DNA from: Anaerolineales bacterium
GTDB lineage: Bacteria > Chloroflexota > Anaerolineae > Anaerolineales > E44-bin32
Assembly (NCBI GenBank): GCA_030606845.1
Contig: JAUWFP010000046.1
Span: forward strand, 1 to 11,208
Length of the DNA: 11,208 nt
Direction: 5' to 3'
The translations under genes were made by a program, and so were the position numbers. Below the pieces are notes generated by a model that worked only from the letters and a program-made list of their open reading frames with translations, was not told the DNA's origin and did not search any database. Shown one piece after another: positions 1-6,229 of this stretch (positions within the stretch are counted from its first letter, which is position 1; every line of letters begins with the position of its first letter).

Positions 1-53
1 CATTATCGATGCCTACCCGCGTCCAATCGCCATCCCAGCATAATCTATTTCCA

Positions 54-60
54 GCCCAAC
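54..60 (-). other. Possible attI-like core site (GTTRRRY) upstream of intI
   Basis: The minus strand reads GTTGGGC here, fitting the GTTRRRY recombination core of integron sites, in the orientation expected if cassettes run leftwards away from intI. The match is only seven partly degenerate bases and is expected by chance in roughly one of a dozen stretches of this length. No flanking integrase-binding repeats were recognised. Confidence 0.2.
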
Positions 61-78
61 TTCAGGAAGGGGGTTCCC

Positions 79-1077
79 ATGTCATCTGAAAAGCTGCTCG
101 AACGTGCCCGTCGCGTTTTACGCCTAAAACATTACGCCTACCGCACCGAGCAACGCTACCTGGCCTGGATCCGGCGCTTCATCCACTTCCACAGTAAACG
201 CCACCCGATTCACATGGGCCAGGCAGAGATCGAAGCCTTCCTCACCCACCTGGCCGTTAAAGAGAAGGTCGCCGCCTCCACCCAGAACCAGGCACTCAAC
301 GCCCTGCTCTTCCTCTACCGCCAGGTGCTCAACCTCCCCGTCGACTTCCCGCTCTCCTCTGTGCGCGCCCGTCGCCCAAAACGTGTGCCCTCCGTGCTTT
401 CAAAAGAAGAGGTCCTGCTCCTTCTGCCCTGCGTCGAAGGCACTTACAACATCATGGCTAAGCTGCTTTACGGCAGCGGTTTACGCGTCTCCGAATGCGT
501 GCGCCTGCGCGTCAAGGACGTCGATTTCGATCAGCGCCACCTGGCCGTGCGCGATGGGAAAGGCGCCAAAGATCGCATCACACTGCTCCCTGAAGCCGTC
601 ATCCCCGTGATTAAAGACCATCTGCAGCGTACACGCTTGATCCACCAACGTGACCTGCGCCAGGGGTATGGCTCAGTTCATTTACCCTACGCTCTCGCTC
701 GTAAATACCCCGATGCGCCGCGCCAATGGATCTGGCAATTCCTATTCCCCTCCCCCCTGCTCTCCACAGATCCACGCAGCGGACTGACCCAACGACATCA
801 CATCAGCACCAGCGCCCTGCAGAAAGCCGTTCACAGGGCAGCCAAGCTCGCTCGTATCGAGAAGCGCGTCACCTGCCACACACTCCGCCACTCCTTCGCC
901 ACCCACCTGCTCGAGAACGGCCAGGATATCCGCACCGTTCAGGATTTGCTGGGTCACAAGGATGTCAAAACGACGATGATCTACACGCACGTGCTCAAGC
1001 GCGACCCCTTCGCAGTGCGCAGCCCACTCGATTATCCCCTGAAGACGACACCATCATCTCCCTCATCAGACCACTAA
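79..1077 (+). CDS. intI: Integron-integrase-type tyrosine recombinase (IntI family)
   Basis: A site-specific tyrosine recombinase of 332 residues. The N-terminal SAM-like DNA-binding domain spans about residues 3-90 and opens with the IntI-typical RLKHYAYRTEQRYLAWIRRF segment. The catalytic domain follows from about residue 105. All catalytic positions are visible: R136 (GSGLRVSE), K164 (GKGAKDR), H267 and R270 (HTLRH), H293 (LLGHKD) and the nucleophile Y302 (TMIYTHVL). Between the second and third catalytic patches, about residues 202-240, lies the extra segment seen in integron integrases but not in XerC/XerD (ALARKYPDAPRQW...FPS, then DPRSG..QRHH). The family captures and excises gene cassettes at attI and attC sites. 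The ATG at 79 is preceded by AGGAAGGGGG at 64-73. The gene is intact and convergent with the lipoprotein gene. Integron cassettes normally lie upstream of intI and read the opposite way, so they would fall left of this window; none is visible. Family assignment is firm; activity is inferred. Confidence 0.93.
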   Translation: MSSEKLLERARRVLRLKHYAYRTEQRYLAWIRRFIHFHSKRHPIHMGQAEIEAFLTHLAVKEKVAASTQNQALNALLFLYRQVLNLPVDFPLSSVRARRPKRVPSVLSKEEVLLLLPCVEGTYNIMAKLLYGSGLRVSECVRLRVKDVDFDQRHLAVRDGKGAKDRITLLPEAVIPVIKDHLQRTRLIHQRDLRQGYGSVHLPYALARKYPDAPRQWIWQFLFPSPLLSTDPRSGLTQRHHISTSALQKAVHRAAKLARIEKRVTCHTLRHSFATHLLENGQDIRTVQDLLGHKDVKTTMIYTHVLKRDPFAVRSPLDYPLKTTPSSPSSDH

Positions 1078-1084
1078 GGCTCGT

Positions 1085-1127
1085 AAAACAAATCTCCCCG
1101 CAGGACAAGCCTGCGGGGAGACGTTTT
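1085..1127. terminator. Bidirectional rho-independent terminator between intI and the lipoprotein gene
   Basis: A perfect 12-base-pair GC-rich stem (1093-1104 with 1110-1121, loop ACAAG at 1105-1109) begins 16 bases after the intI stop codon. It is flanked by AAAAC (1085-1089) on the left and GTTTT (1123-1127) on the right. Either strand therefore gives a hairpin followed by a U-rich tract. It can end both the rightward intI transcript and the leftward lipoprotein transcript, whose stop codon is at 1203-1205. Confidence 0.85.
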
Positions 1128-1202
1128 CTGAAATCGAAGAGCTATCGCGGATCAGGGATATACCCCTCCTGAGCTTTGATCTCCGCCGAGCATGCGCTTA
1201 TT

Positions 1203-2201
1203 TTAAGGATCGACGTCAATGCTTCTCAGGAAGGTATTGTTGCCTTCGTTGCTCTCGCCCACGGTATCACCTGTGTCAACCACCGCCTTGGTGTTGATCC
1301 CACTATAGGTGCTTGGATACCCGGCATAGACATAGGTCAAAGTTACAGATACACCCGCATCTAACCCCCCGTTGACGTTCCACGAAGTGGCAGGGTTGGG
1401 ATAATTCTCCCCCGGCCACCATTTCACCGTGAAGCCTTCTTCCGTCGTTCCACCCTGGTTTTTAACCTTCACCCGCACGACCACAGGATCATTTTTCGTC
1501 GGCGGGTACGGGTCAAAATCGATCGCCGTGACCACCAAATCAGGGTCAGCAAGCGCCGTCAGCACTTCGATCTCCACATAAAAAGCCACACTTCCGGTCG
1601 CCCCGATGCCGAAGATCACCCCTTGTGGATTGCGAAGCTTGAAGTAGCCCTTGTAACTCCCTTCGCTTCCCGGCGCAGTGAGCTGCACGGAGACATCAAG
1701 ATTCTGATTGGTACCGACCGTTCCACTGGTCAACTGTACGGCCGCAGGCGCACCCATCTGGTCGCCGCTGACGAAAACCAGGTCGTAACCTGAAGTCCAG
1801 GCACAGGTTCCCGTGTTTTTCAACCGCCACGTTTTGGTGAACACATCGCCAGGCGAATAGTCAGAGCCGTCAGGGACAGTCACATCCGTAACAAAGACAG
1901 CGCGATCGCAGGGGATCTCCGTTGCCGTTGGCAGGGGCGTGAAGGTCGGCTTCGGTGTGGGAGAAGGTTCTTCAGTGGGTTCTTGCACTGGCGTTTGTGT
2001 CGGTTCTTCACCTCCTGGCCCCGGCGGTGGTCCTTCCTCACCTTCCCGCAAAGCCCTTTCCGTTTCAACTGCATTAATCGTCGCTTGAACCGCAGCATCA
2101 GAGTCACCAGCTTCAGAACCTGGCAAATTGCAGGCAAGGCTGCCAATCACCAATGCGGCGAGGGGTAATAAGCTGTATAGAATCCTGGTCGATTTCATCA
2201 T
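1203..2201 (-). CDS. Lipoprotein with NBR1-like Ig domain and CARDB domain
   Basis: A predicted surface-anchored lipoprotein of 331-332 residues; no enzymatic function can be named. The N-terminus has two basic residues, a hydrophobic core (about 7-22) and a lipobox-like GSLAC with the modified Cys at 24. The -3/-2 residues (Ser-Leu) are not the classic Leu-Ala/Ser, so the anchor is likely but not textbook. A low-complexity Pro/Thr/Glu/Gly linker (about 55-97) follows. Residues 98-212 form an NBR1-like Ig domain (KTWRLKNTGTCAW, with Cys98 and Cys133 possibly forming a disulfide). Residues 219-330 form a CARDB-type beta-sandwich (DLVVTAIDFDP, VRVKVKNQG, GESNEGNN). Such domains usually mediate extracellular binding or adhesion. 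Two ATGs compete: the one at 2201 lies 4 bases from GGAGG (2206-2210), the one at 2198 lies 7 bases away and is the better-spaced start. The gene is monocistronic, with its own promoter and terminator. Confidence 0.85.
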   Translation of the reverse strand: MMKSTRILYSLLPLAALVIGSLACNLPGSEAGDSDAAVQATINAVETERALREGEEGPPPGPGGEEPTQTPVQEPTEEPSPTPKPTFTPLPTATEIPCDRAVFVTDVTVPDGSDYSPGDVFTKTWRLKNTGTCAWTSGYDLVFVSGDQMGAPAAVQLTSGTVGTNQNLDVSVQLTAPGSEGSYKGYFKLRNPQGVIFGIGATGSVAFYVEIEVLTALADPDLVVTAIDFDPYPPTKNDPVVVRVKVKNQGGTTEEGFTVKWWPGENYPNPATSWNVNGGLDAGVSVTLTYVYAGYPSTYSGINTKAVVDTGDTVGESNEGNNTFLRSIDVDP

Positions 2202-2310
2202 TAATCCTCCGATCTCTTGAGAATGTCCTTGATTGGGATCTTCATCTATATAACGCTACTGGCTCCCGTTTGTGACATAAGCATGAGTTTTGTGTCAACA
2301 AAAACACAGA

Positions 2311-2333
2311 TTTAGTATATTCACCTTACTAAA
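2311..2333. promoter_or_regulatory. Dyad overlapping the lipoprotein promoter, operator-like
   Basis: Perfect 7-base inverted repeat TTTAGTA (2311-2317) and TACTAAA (2327-2333) with a 9-base spacer. It covers the proposed -10 box and part of the promoter spacer. The position and size suit a dimeric repressor, but no regulator is identified, and AT-rich dyads of this length can arise by chance. Confidence 0.35.
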
Positions 2334-2342
2334 AAGTGTCAC
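2314..2342 (-). promoter_or_regulatory. Sigma70-type promoter of the lipoprotein gene
   Basis: On the minus strand a -35 box GTGACA (2337-2342) and a -10 box TATACT (2314-2319) each match the consensus at five of six positions and are separated by exactly 17 bases. The expected start site near 2307 would leave a leader of about 105 bases before the ATG at 2198/2201. Assignment is by consensus only. Confidence 0.55.
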
Positions 2343-2443
2343 TCGACAAAAGTACTACGCTTTCTACCTGATGACAACGAGGGTACGTCGCACCCTTTTG
2401 GTCTGAGCTCGGAGGTTCAGCTCCGGGCGCACCCTTGATTTGC

Positions 2444-2476
2444 CATTTCGAGCGAGCCGTGAAGCGGTGAAAGAAT
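2444..2476. repeat. Degenerate copy of dispersed palindromic repeat
   Basis: Shares CATTTCGAGCGA (2444-2455) exactly with the intact copy that starts at 2497. The right half (GTGAAGCGGTGAAAGAA) is diverged, so the outer arms no longer pair. It looks like a decayed copy. Confidence 0.5.
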
Positions 2477-2494
2477 GGCCCTACTCAGGAACCT

Positions 2495-2520
2495 GTCATT
2501 TCGAGCGAAGCGAGAAATCC
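2495..2520. repeat. Dispersed palindromic repeat, intact copy (CATTTCGAGCGAAGCGAG type)
   Basis: Arms ATTTC (2498-2502) and GAAAT (2514-2518) are complementary and enclose GAGCGAAGC, so the element can form a short hairpin. Elements of this consensus occur as scattered intergenic copies in many bacterial genomes, including Chloroflexota; that statement is from general knowledge, not from this window. Confidence 0.65.
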
Positions 2521-2593
2521 CTATGATGCTGCTCATGAGAGCTCCATTCATAGCACAGACCCCCTTCCTAGACTATCAAACATACTCCTTACT

Positions 2594-2655
2594 GTCATTG
2601 CGAGCGCAGCGAAGCAATCTCCTCGATTCTTGCTCAGAGATTGCCGCGTCACCCT
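2594..2655. repeat. Dispersed palindromic repeat, GTCATTGCGAGCG type, with partner half
   Basis: The left unit has arms ATTGC (2597-2601) and GCAAT (2614-2618) around GAGCGCAGCGAA. A second inverted pair, GCAATCTC (2614-2621) with GAGATTGC (2637-2644), links it to a right-hand unit. The element therefore looks composite, with two mutually exclusive folds. It is the same family as the copies at 2444 and 2495, differing by TTTC to TTGC with compensating changes in the other arm. Confidence 0.6.
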
Positions 2656-2728
2656 AACGGGCTCTCAATGCCAGGGACGGTATTCGCATTTCTCACGGCC
2701 TGTTTTTATTGTAGGGGGTTTGGGGGAA

Positions 2729-2762
2729 GAAAATTAGAGGCTGCCCTCTTAGGACAGCCTCT
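2729..2762 (-). terminator. Rho-independent terminator of PPDK
   Basis: On the minus strand an 11-pair stem with one mismatch (2752-2762 with 2736-2746, loop 2747-2751) is followed by AATTTTC (2729-2735). It begins 33 bases beyond the PPDK stop codon. Confidence 0.8.
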
Positions 2763-2795
2763 CTAGTGTTTATCTACATAGATGGTCTGGAGATC

Positions 2796-5531
2796 TTACT
2801 TCCCTAACGCCGCATGCGCCGCGGCTAAGCGGGCCACCGGCACGCGGAACGGTGAGCAGCTCACGTAGTTCAAGCCGTACTTATGGCACAGCTTAATCGA
2901 ATCTGGGTCGCCGCCATGCTCCCCGCAGATCCCCACTTCCAGCTCCGGGCGCGCCTTGCGTCCCTCCGCCGTGCACATCTCCATCAGCCGCCCTACTCCA
3001 TCACCGTCGATGCTCTGGAAGGGGTTCACCGGCAGGATGCCCTGCTCAACATACGTTAGCAGGAAGTTTCGCTCGGCATCATCGCGACTGTATCCGAAGG
3101 TCATCTGTGTCAGGTCATTAGTTCCGTAGGAGAAGAACTCGGCCACGCTGGCGATCTCCTCGGCGGTTAGCGCCGCTCGCGGGATCTCAATCATCGTGCC
3201 GAACTTGTACTCAAACTCGACACCCTTCTTCTCCATGACATCACTGGCGATTTCTTCAAGCCGTGGTTGGATCGCGGTTAGCTCGTTAATATGACCCGTC
3301 AGCGGGATCATCACTTCCGGATGCGGATCGAAGCCCCTAAGTTTCACATCCGCTGCCGCTTCGAAGATCGCCCGCACCTGCATCTCGACGATCTCAGGCA
3401 TGACGATGCTCAAGCGCACACCGCGCAGCCCCATCATCGGATTCGATTCATGCAGGCTTTGCACGCTGACGAGCAGTTCTTCCTTCTCCTTCAAACCCTT
3501 TGTCTCACCCTTCGCCCGCATCGTGGCGATCTCTTCAACCAACTCTACCAATTCCGGTAGGAACTCATGCAGAGGTGGGTCTATCAGACGGACAATCACC
3601 GGCAGCCCGGTCATCGCTTCAAAAAGACCGTCGAAATCGCTGCGCTGGAAGGGCAGCAGTTTGTCGAGTTCCTTCGTACGATCTTCCGAGCTATCCGCCA
3701 AGATCATGCGCTGTACGATCGGCAATCGCTCCTGTTCGAAGAACATATGCTCCGTGCGGCAGAGTCCTATGCCCTGCGCGCCATAATCGCGCGCCCGCCG
3801 GGCGTCTGCCGGATAATCAGCGTTTGCCCAAACCTGCAGACCTTTTGTTGGGAATCCTTTAGGACCTTCGCGCACATCATCACCGGCCGTGATTTCATCC
3901 GCCCATGTGAGCAGCGTGAGCAGCTCTTCCTGCTCTTCGAAGGAAGGCATCGTCGTCGGGAGCTGCCCCAGGAAAACCTCGCCGGTCGTTCCGTCAACGG
4001 AGATCCAATCCCCTTCCTTAACGGTGATGTCATTCGCCGTGAAATTGCGTTTCTTAAGATCAAGCTTAATCTCAGACGCACCCACAATACAGGGAATACC
4101 AAATTGGCGGGCAACAACAGCCGCGTGGCTGGTGGCTCCGCCCTCACTCGTGAGGATACCTTTCGAGGCTAGCATGCCGTGAACGTCGTCTGGCTTGGTG
4201 AAGGGCCGTACCATAATTACGTCCTGCCCTTCCTCTTTCGCCTTGGTTTCTGCGGTATCAGCGTCGAAATACACCCGTCCAACAGCCGCCCCTGGTGATG
4301 CATTCACGCCACTTGCGAAGCGTTTTCCCTCCTCGCGGGCGCTCTGAAGCGCTTGATGATCGTACTGAGGATGCAGCAGCGCGTCGACCTGATCCGGCGT
4401 AATTCGCAGGACAGCTTCTTCCTTGCTAATCATGCCCTCATCAACAAAATCAATCGCGATCCGCATTGCTGCATTTGCAGTGCGCTTCCCATCCCGCGTC
4501 TGAAGCATCCAGAACTTTCCTCGCTCGATGGTGAACTCGACGTCCTGCATTTCCTTATAGTGTTCTTCCAGCTTTCCACATATATCCACAAAAGTTTTGT
4601 AAGCCTCAGGAAGATCCTTCTCCAGCTCGGCAATCGGCTTTGTGTTGCGAATTCCGGCAACAACATCCTCGCCCTGCGCGTTGAGCAGGTAATCGCCATA
4701 GAGCACCCTCTCGCCCGTCGCAGGATCGCGAGTGAAGGCGACGCCCGTTCCGGAATCATCGCCCATGTTACCGAAGACCATCGTCATGATATTCACGCCG
4801 GTGCCAAGATCGTGGCTGATCCCCGCAGCGTTGCGGTAATCCACAGCCCGCTTCCCGAACCATGATCCAAAAACAGCCTCGATGGAAAGACGGAGCTGCT
4901 CGTTGGGATCCTGCGGAAACTCAAAGCCCTTATGTTTTTTGATCACTTTCTTAAACATCTCGGTGATCGTCTTCCAATCCTCAGCTTCGAGCTCCGTATC
5001 CAACTTGAGGCCCCTCTCCTCTTTGTATTCATCCATCGGCTCTTCAAAAGCCGTGTCCGTTATCTCTAACACAACAGAGCCAAACATCTGCACCAATCGC
5101 CGGTAGGAGTCATATACGAAGCGTGCATCGCCGGTGAGTTCGATCATCCCCTCCACCGATTTGTCGTTCATCCCCAGGTTCAGGACCGTATCCATCATGC
5201 CCGGCATGGAGAACTTCGCCCCAGAACGGGAGGACACCAGGAGCGGATTCTTCGCATCACCAAAGACCTTGCCGGTCTTCTTCTCGACCGCCTTGATCGC
5301 CTCTAGAACCTGATCCCAAAGCCCATCTGGGAGAGTCTTGTCATGCGCGAGAAAGGCGTTGCACGCCTCAGTCGTTACCGTAAATCCCGGCGGAACCGGT
5401 ACGCCGATGCGGGTCATATCCGCAAGATTGGCGCCTTTGCCTCCGAGGAGAGCGCGCACGCCCTCCCACGAACCAGCCTTCTTCTCTGCCTGGTCGACAT
5501 CATCGAATAGGTAAACCCATTTTTCTGCCAT
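2796..5531 (-). CDS. ppdK: Pyruvate, phosphate dikinase
   Basis: Interconverts pyruvate + ATP + phosphate and PEP + AMP + pyrophosphate in the cytosol. It can serve gluconeogenesis or act in the glycolytic direction using PPi. With the ATG at 5531 the protein has 911 residues, in the usual bacterial range of about 870-910. Domains in order: ATP-grasp nucleotide-binding region (about 10-370, with GGKGANLADM and RSGAKFSMPGMMDT), the swivelling phosphohistidine domain with the catalytic His469 in GGATSHAAVVAR (Thr467 is the site regulated by phosphorylation in plant and some bacterial enzymes), and the C-terminal PEP/pyruvate TIM barrel (about 560-911, GLCRTEHMFF, SYGTNDLTQMTFG, catalytic Cys869 in GICGEHGGDP). 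An upstream in-frame start at 5609 would add 26 residues unlike the family and lacks a ribosome site. GAGG at 5541-5544 sits 9 bases before the ATG at 5531. It has its own promoter and terminator, so it is probably monocistronic. Confidence 0.97.
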   Translation of the reverse strand: MAEKWVYLFDDVDQAEKKAGSWEGVRALLGGKGANLADMTRIGVPVPPGFTVTTEACNAFLAHDKTLPDGLWDQVLEAIKAVEKKTGKVFGDAKNPLLVSSRSGAKFSMPGMMDTVLNLGMNDKSVEGMIELTGDARFVYDSYRRLVQMFGSVVLEITDTAFEEPMDEYKEERGLKLDTELEAEDWKTITEMFKKVIKKHKGFEFPQDPNEQLRLSIEAVFGSWFGKRAVDYRNAAGISHDLGTGVNIMTMVFGNMGDDSGTGVAFTRDPATGERVLYGDYLLNAQGEDVVAGIRNTKPIAELEKDLPEAYKTFVDICGKLEEHYKEMQDVEFTIERGKFWMLQTRDGKRTANAAMRIAIDFVDEGMISKEEAVLRITPDQVDALLHPQYDHQALQSAREEGKRFASGVNASPGAAVGRVYFDADTAETKAKEEGQDVIMVRPFTKPDDVHGMLASKGILTSEGGATSHAAVVARQFGIPCIVGASEIKLDLKKRNFTANDITVKEGDWISVDGTTGEVFLGQLPTTMPSFEEQEELLTLLTWADEITAGDDVREGPKGFPTKGLQVWANADYPADARRARDYGAQGIGLCRTEHMFFEQERLPIVQRMILADSSEDRTKELDKLLPFQRSDFDGLFEAMTGLPVIVRLIDPPLHEFLPELVELVEEIATMRAKGETKGLKEKEELLVSVQSLHESNPMMGLRGVRLSIVMPEIVEMQVRAIFEAAADVKLRGFDPHPEVMIPLTGHINELTAIQPRLEEIASDVMEKKGVEFEYKFGTMIEIPRAALTAEEIASVAEFFSYGTNDLTQMTFGYSRDDAERNFLLTYVEQGILPVNPFQSIDGDGVGRLMEMCTAEGRKARPELEVGICGEHGGDPDSIKLCHKYGLNYVSCSPFRVPVARLAAAHAALGK

Positions 5532-5617
5532 GTTGATAATCCTCTTTCGTTTAGGATGACTGCATATATGGAACGCGCCGCGTCCACCAATTTCGCGGTC
5601 ACGGCGCACAAAGAGAT

Positions 5618-5646
5618 ATGATAACCGATTTCCCGTTTACTGTGAA
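5618..5646 (-). promoter_or_regulatory. Sigma70-type promoter of PPDK
   Basis: Minus-strand -35 TTCACA (5641-5646) and -10 TATCAT (5618-5623) each match five of six consensus positions, with a 17-base spacer. The predicted start site near 5611 gives a leader of about 80 bases before the ATG at 5531. Confidence 0.55.
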
Positions 5647-5667
5647 CGGGATTCGCTATAAATAGCG
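5632..5667. promoter_or_regulatory. Two dyads over and upstream of the PPDK -35 box
   Basis: CCCGTT (5632-5637) and AACGGG (5645-5650) form an inverted repeat with a 7-base spacer that covers the proposed -35 box. Directly upstream, CGCTAT (5654-5659) and ATAGCG (5662-5667) form a second, nearly continuous palindrome. Both are placed where a transcription factor could act; no regulator is identified. Confidence 0.35.
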
Positions 5668-5698
5668 GGCTTCCCCCACTTCAATTGTAAGATCCAAC

Positions 5699-5767
5699 CC
5701 GGGCGTCGGCCCGGCATCTCGCTTATTCACGCGTAGGGGCCGACCCGTGTGTCGGCCCGTTATCTCG
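5699..5767. repeat. Tandem pair of GTCGGCCCG palindromic repeats
   Basis: GTCGGCCCG-NN-ATCTCG occurs at 5705-5721 and again at 5751-5767, with 15 of 17 positions identical. Each copy sits in an inverted repeat: CCGGGC/GCCCGG (5699-5704/5709-5714) in the first, GGGCCGAC/GTCGGCCC (5737-5744/5751-5758) in the second. The second copy begins GTAGGGGCCGACCC, which resembles intergenic repeats common in Chloroflexota. Confidence 0.6.
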
Positions 5768-5774
5768 TCTCAAT

Positions 5775-5813
5775 AATTTGTAGAGACGCCCCGCCGGGGC
5801 GTCTCTACAAATT
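5775..5813. repeat. 39-base near-perfect palindrome after the Rieske gene
   Basis: Arms of 18 bases (5775-5792 and 5796-5813) are perfectly complementary around a three-base centre GCC. It starts 21 bases past the Rieske stop codon on the minus strand and could end the suf transcript. The base tract after the stem (ATTATTG) is only weakly U-rich, so termination is less certain than for the hairpins at 1085 and 2729. It may equally be a mobile palindromic repeat inserted in the spacer. Confidence 0.7.
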
Positions 5814-5834
5814 CACTAATGAACACGCGCGCTT

Positions 5835-6185
5835 CTACCCTCCCACCGGCAGCCCGATTAATACCTCGCCATCCTCCACCCTCACCGGGTACGCAGGGAT
5901 GTCTACCACTGCGGGAAGCGTCAGCGCCTTACCCGTTCGTACATCAAAATGCGCTCCGTGCCGCGGGCAAATAATCTCGAATGCATCCAGCTCCCCCTCA
6001 GCCACAGGACCATCATCATGCGAACAGACATCGGCGATGGCAAAGAATTCCCCGGCGAAGTTGAATAAGGCGATCGCCTGCCCGTCGATCTCGAGCAGGA
6101 TCCGCTCTCCATTCCCCACCTCGTCTTCCGAGGCTACGGATACGAATTCCACATCCTCTTCTTTATAGGTCTTGTAGTTGTACAT
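5835..6185 (-). CDS. Small Rieske [2Fe-2S] protein
   Basis: A 116-residue soluble protein that is essentially one Rieske domain. The two cluster-binding boxes are complete: C54-S-H56 (ADVCSHDDG) and C73-P-R-H76 (IICPRHGAHF), so two Cys and two His can hold a [2Fe-2S] cluster. There is no signal peptide or membrane segment. It resembles the NirD/dioxygenase-ferredoxin type rather than a respiratory Rieske subunit. No oxygenase or nitrite reductase partner is nearby. It is the last gene of the suf cluster, 44 bases after sufU, and probably cotranscribed. Within the cluster it may be an electron carrier for assembly or simply a client; the sequence does not decide this. The ATG at 6185 has GAGG at 6191-6194, 5 bases upstream. 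Confidence 0.9.
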   Translation of the reverse strand: MYNYKTYKEEDVEFVSVASEDEVGNGERILLEIDGQAIALFNFAGEFFAIADVCSHDDGPVAEGELDAFEIICPRHGAHFDVRTGKALTLPAVVDIPAYPVRVEDGEVLIGLPVGG

Positions 6186-6229
6186 CCACGCCTCGGAGAA
6201 AACGCAACCACTAAAAAATCCAACAACCC

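Larger units (their letters stand above)
2343..2735. other. Non-coding, repeat-bearing intergenic stretch
   Basis: No credible gene is seen between the lipoprotein promoter and the PPDK terminator. The short open frame at about 2475-2657 is a by-product of the repeats inside it. The stretch holds three related palindromic repeat copies (listed separately) and a direct repeat CGCACCCTT at 2389-2397 and 2428-2436. The part from 2660 to 2728 shows nothing recognisable. Confidence 0.6.

Noticed and set aside
1..78. Promoter for intI (CATAAT at 39-44)
   Set aside because: No -35-like hexamer at suitable spacing; too little upstream sequence to judge.
726..1172. 148-residue + strand frame overlapping the end of intI
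   Set aside because: It covers the IntI catalytic motifs in another frame and runs through the terminator hairpin, so it is not a gene.
2293..2298. TTGACA on the minus strand as a second lipoprotein -35 box
   Set aside because: No acceptable -10 box lies 15-19 bases downstream. The pair at 2337/2314 is better.
2475..2657. 60-residue open frame on the + strand (SFRAKREI ... SLRAQRSNL)
   Set aside because: The residues are translations of the palindromic repeats at 2495 and 2594. There is no ribosome site, and such frames are a known false-gene pattern.
3567..4172. 201-residue + strand frame opposite PPDK, with other antisense frames nearby
   Set aside because: They lie wholly inside a well-supported conserved gene and show no domain or ribosome site; they are shadows of its codon pattern.
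5532..5609. N-terminal extension of PPDK from an upstream start at 5609
   Set aside because: The extra 26 residues are unlike the family, the upstream start has no ribosome site, and the ATG at 5531 has a good one. The extension covers the predicted mRNA leader.
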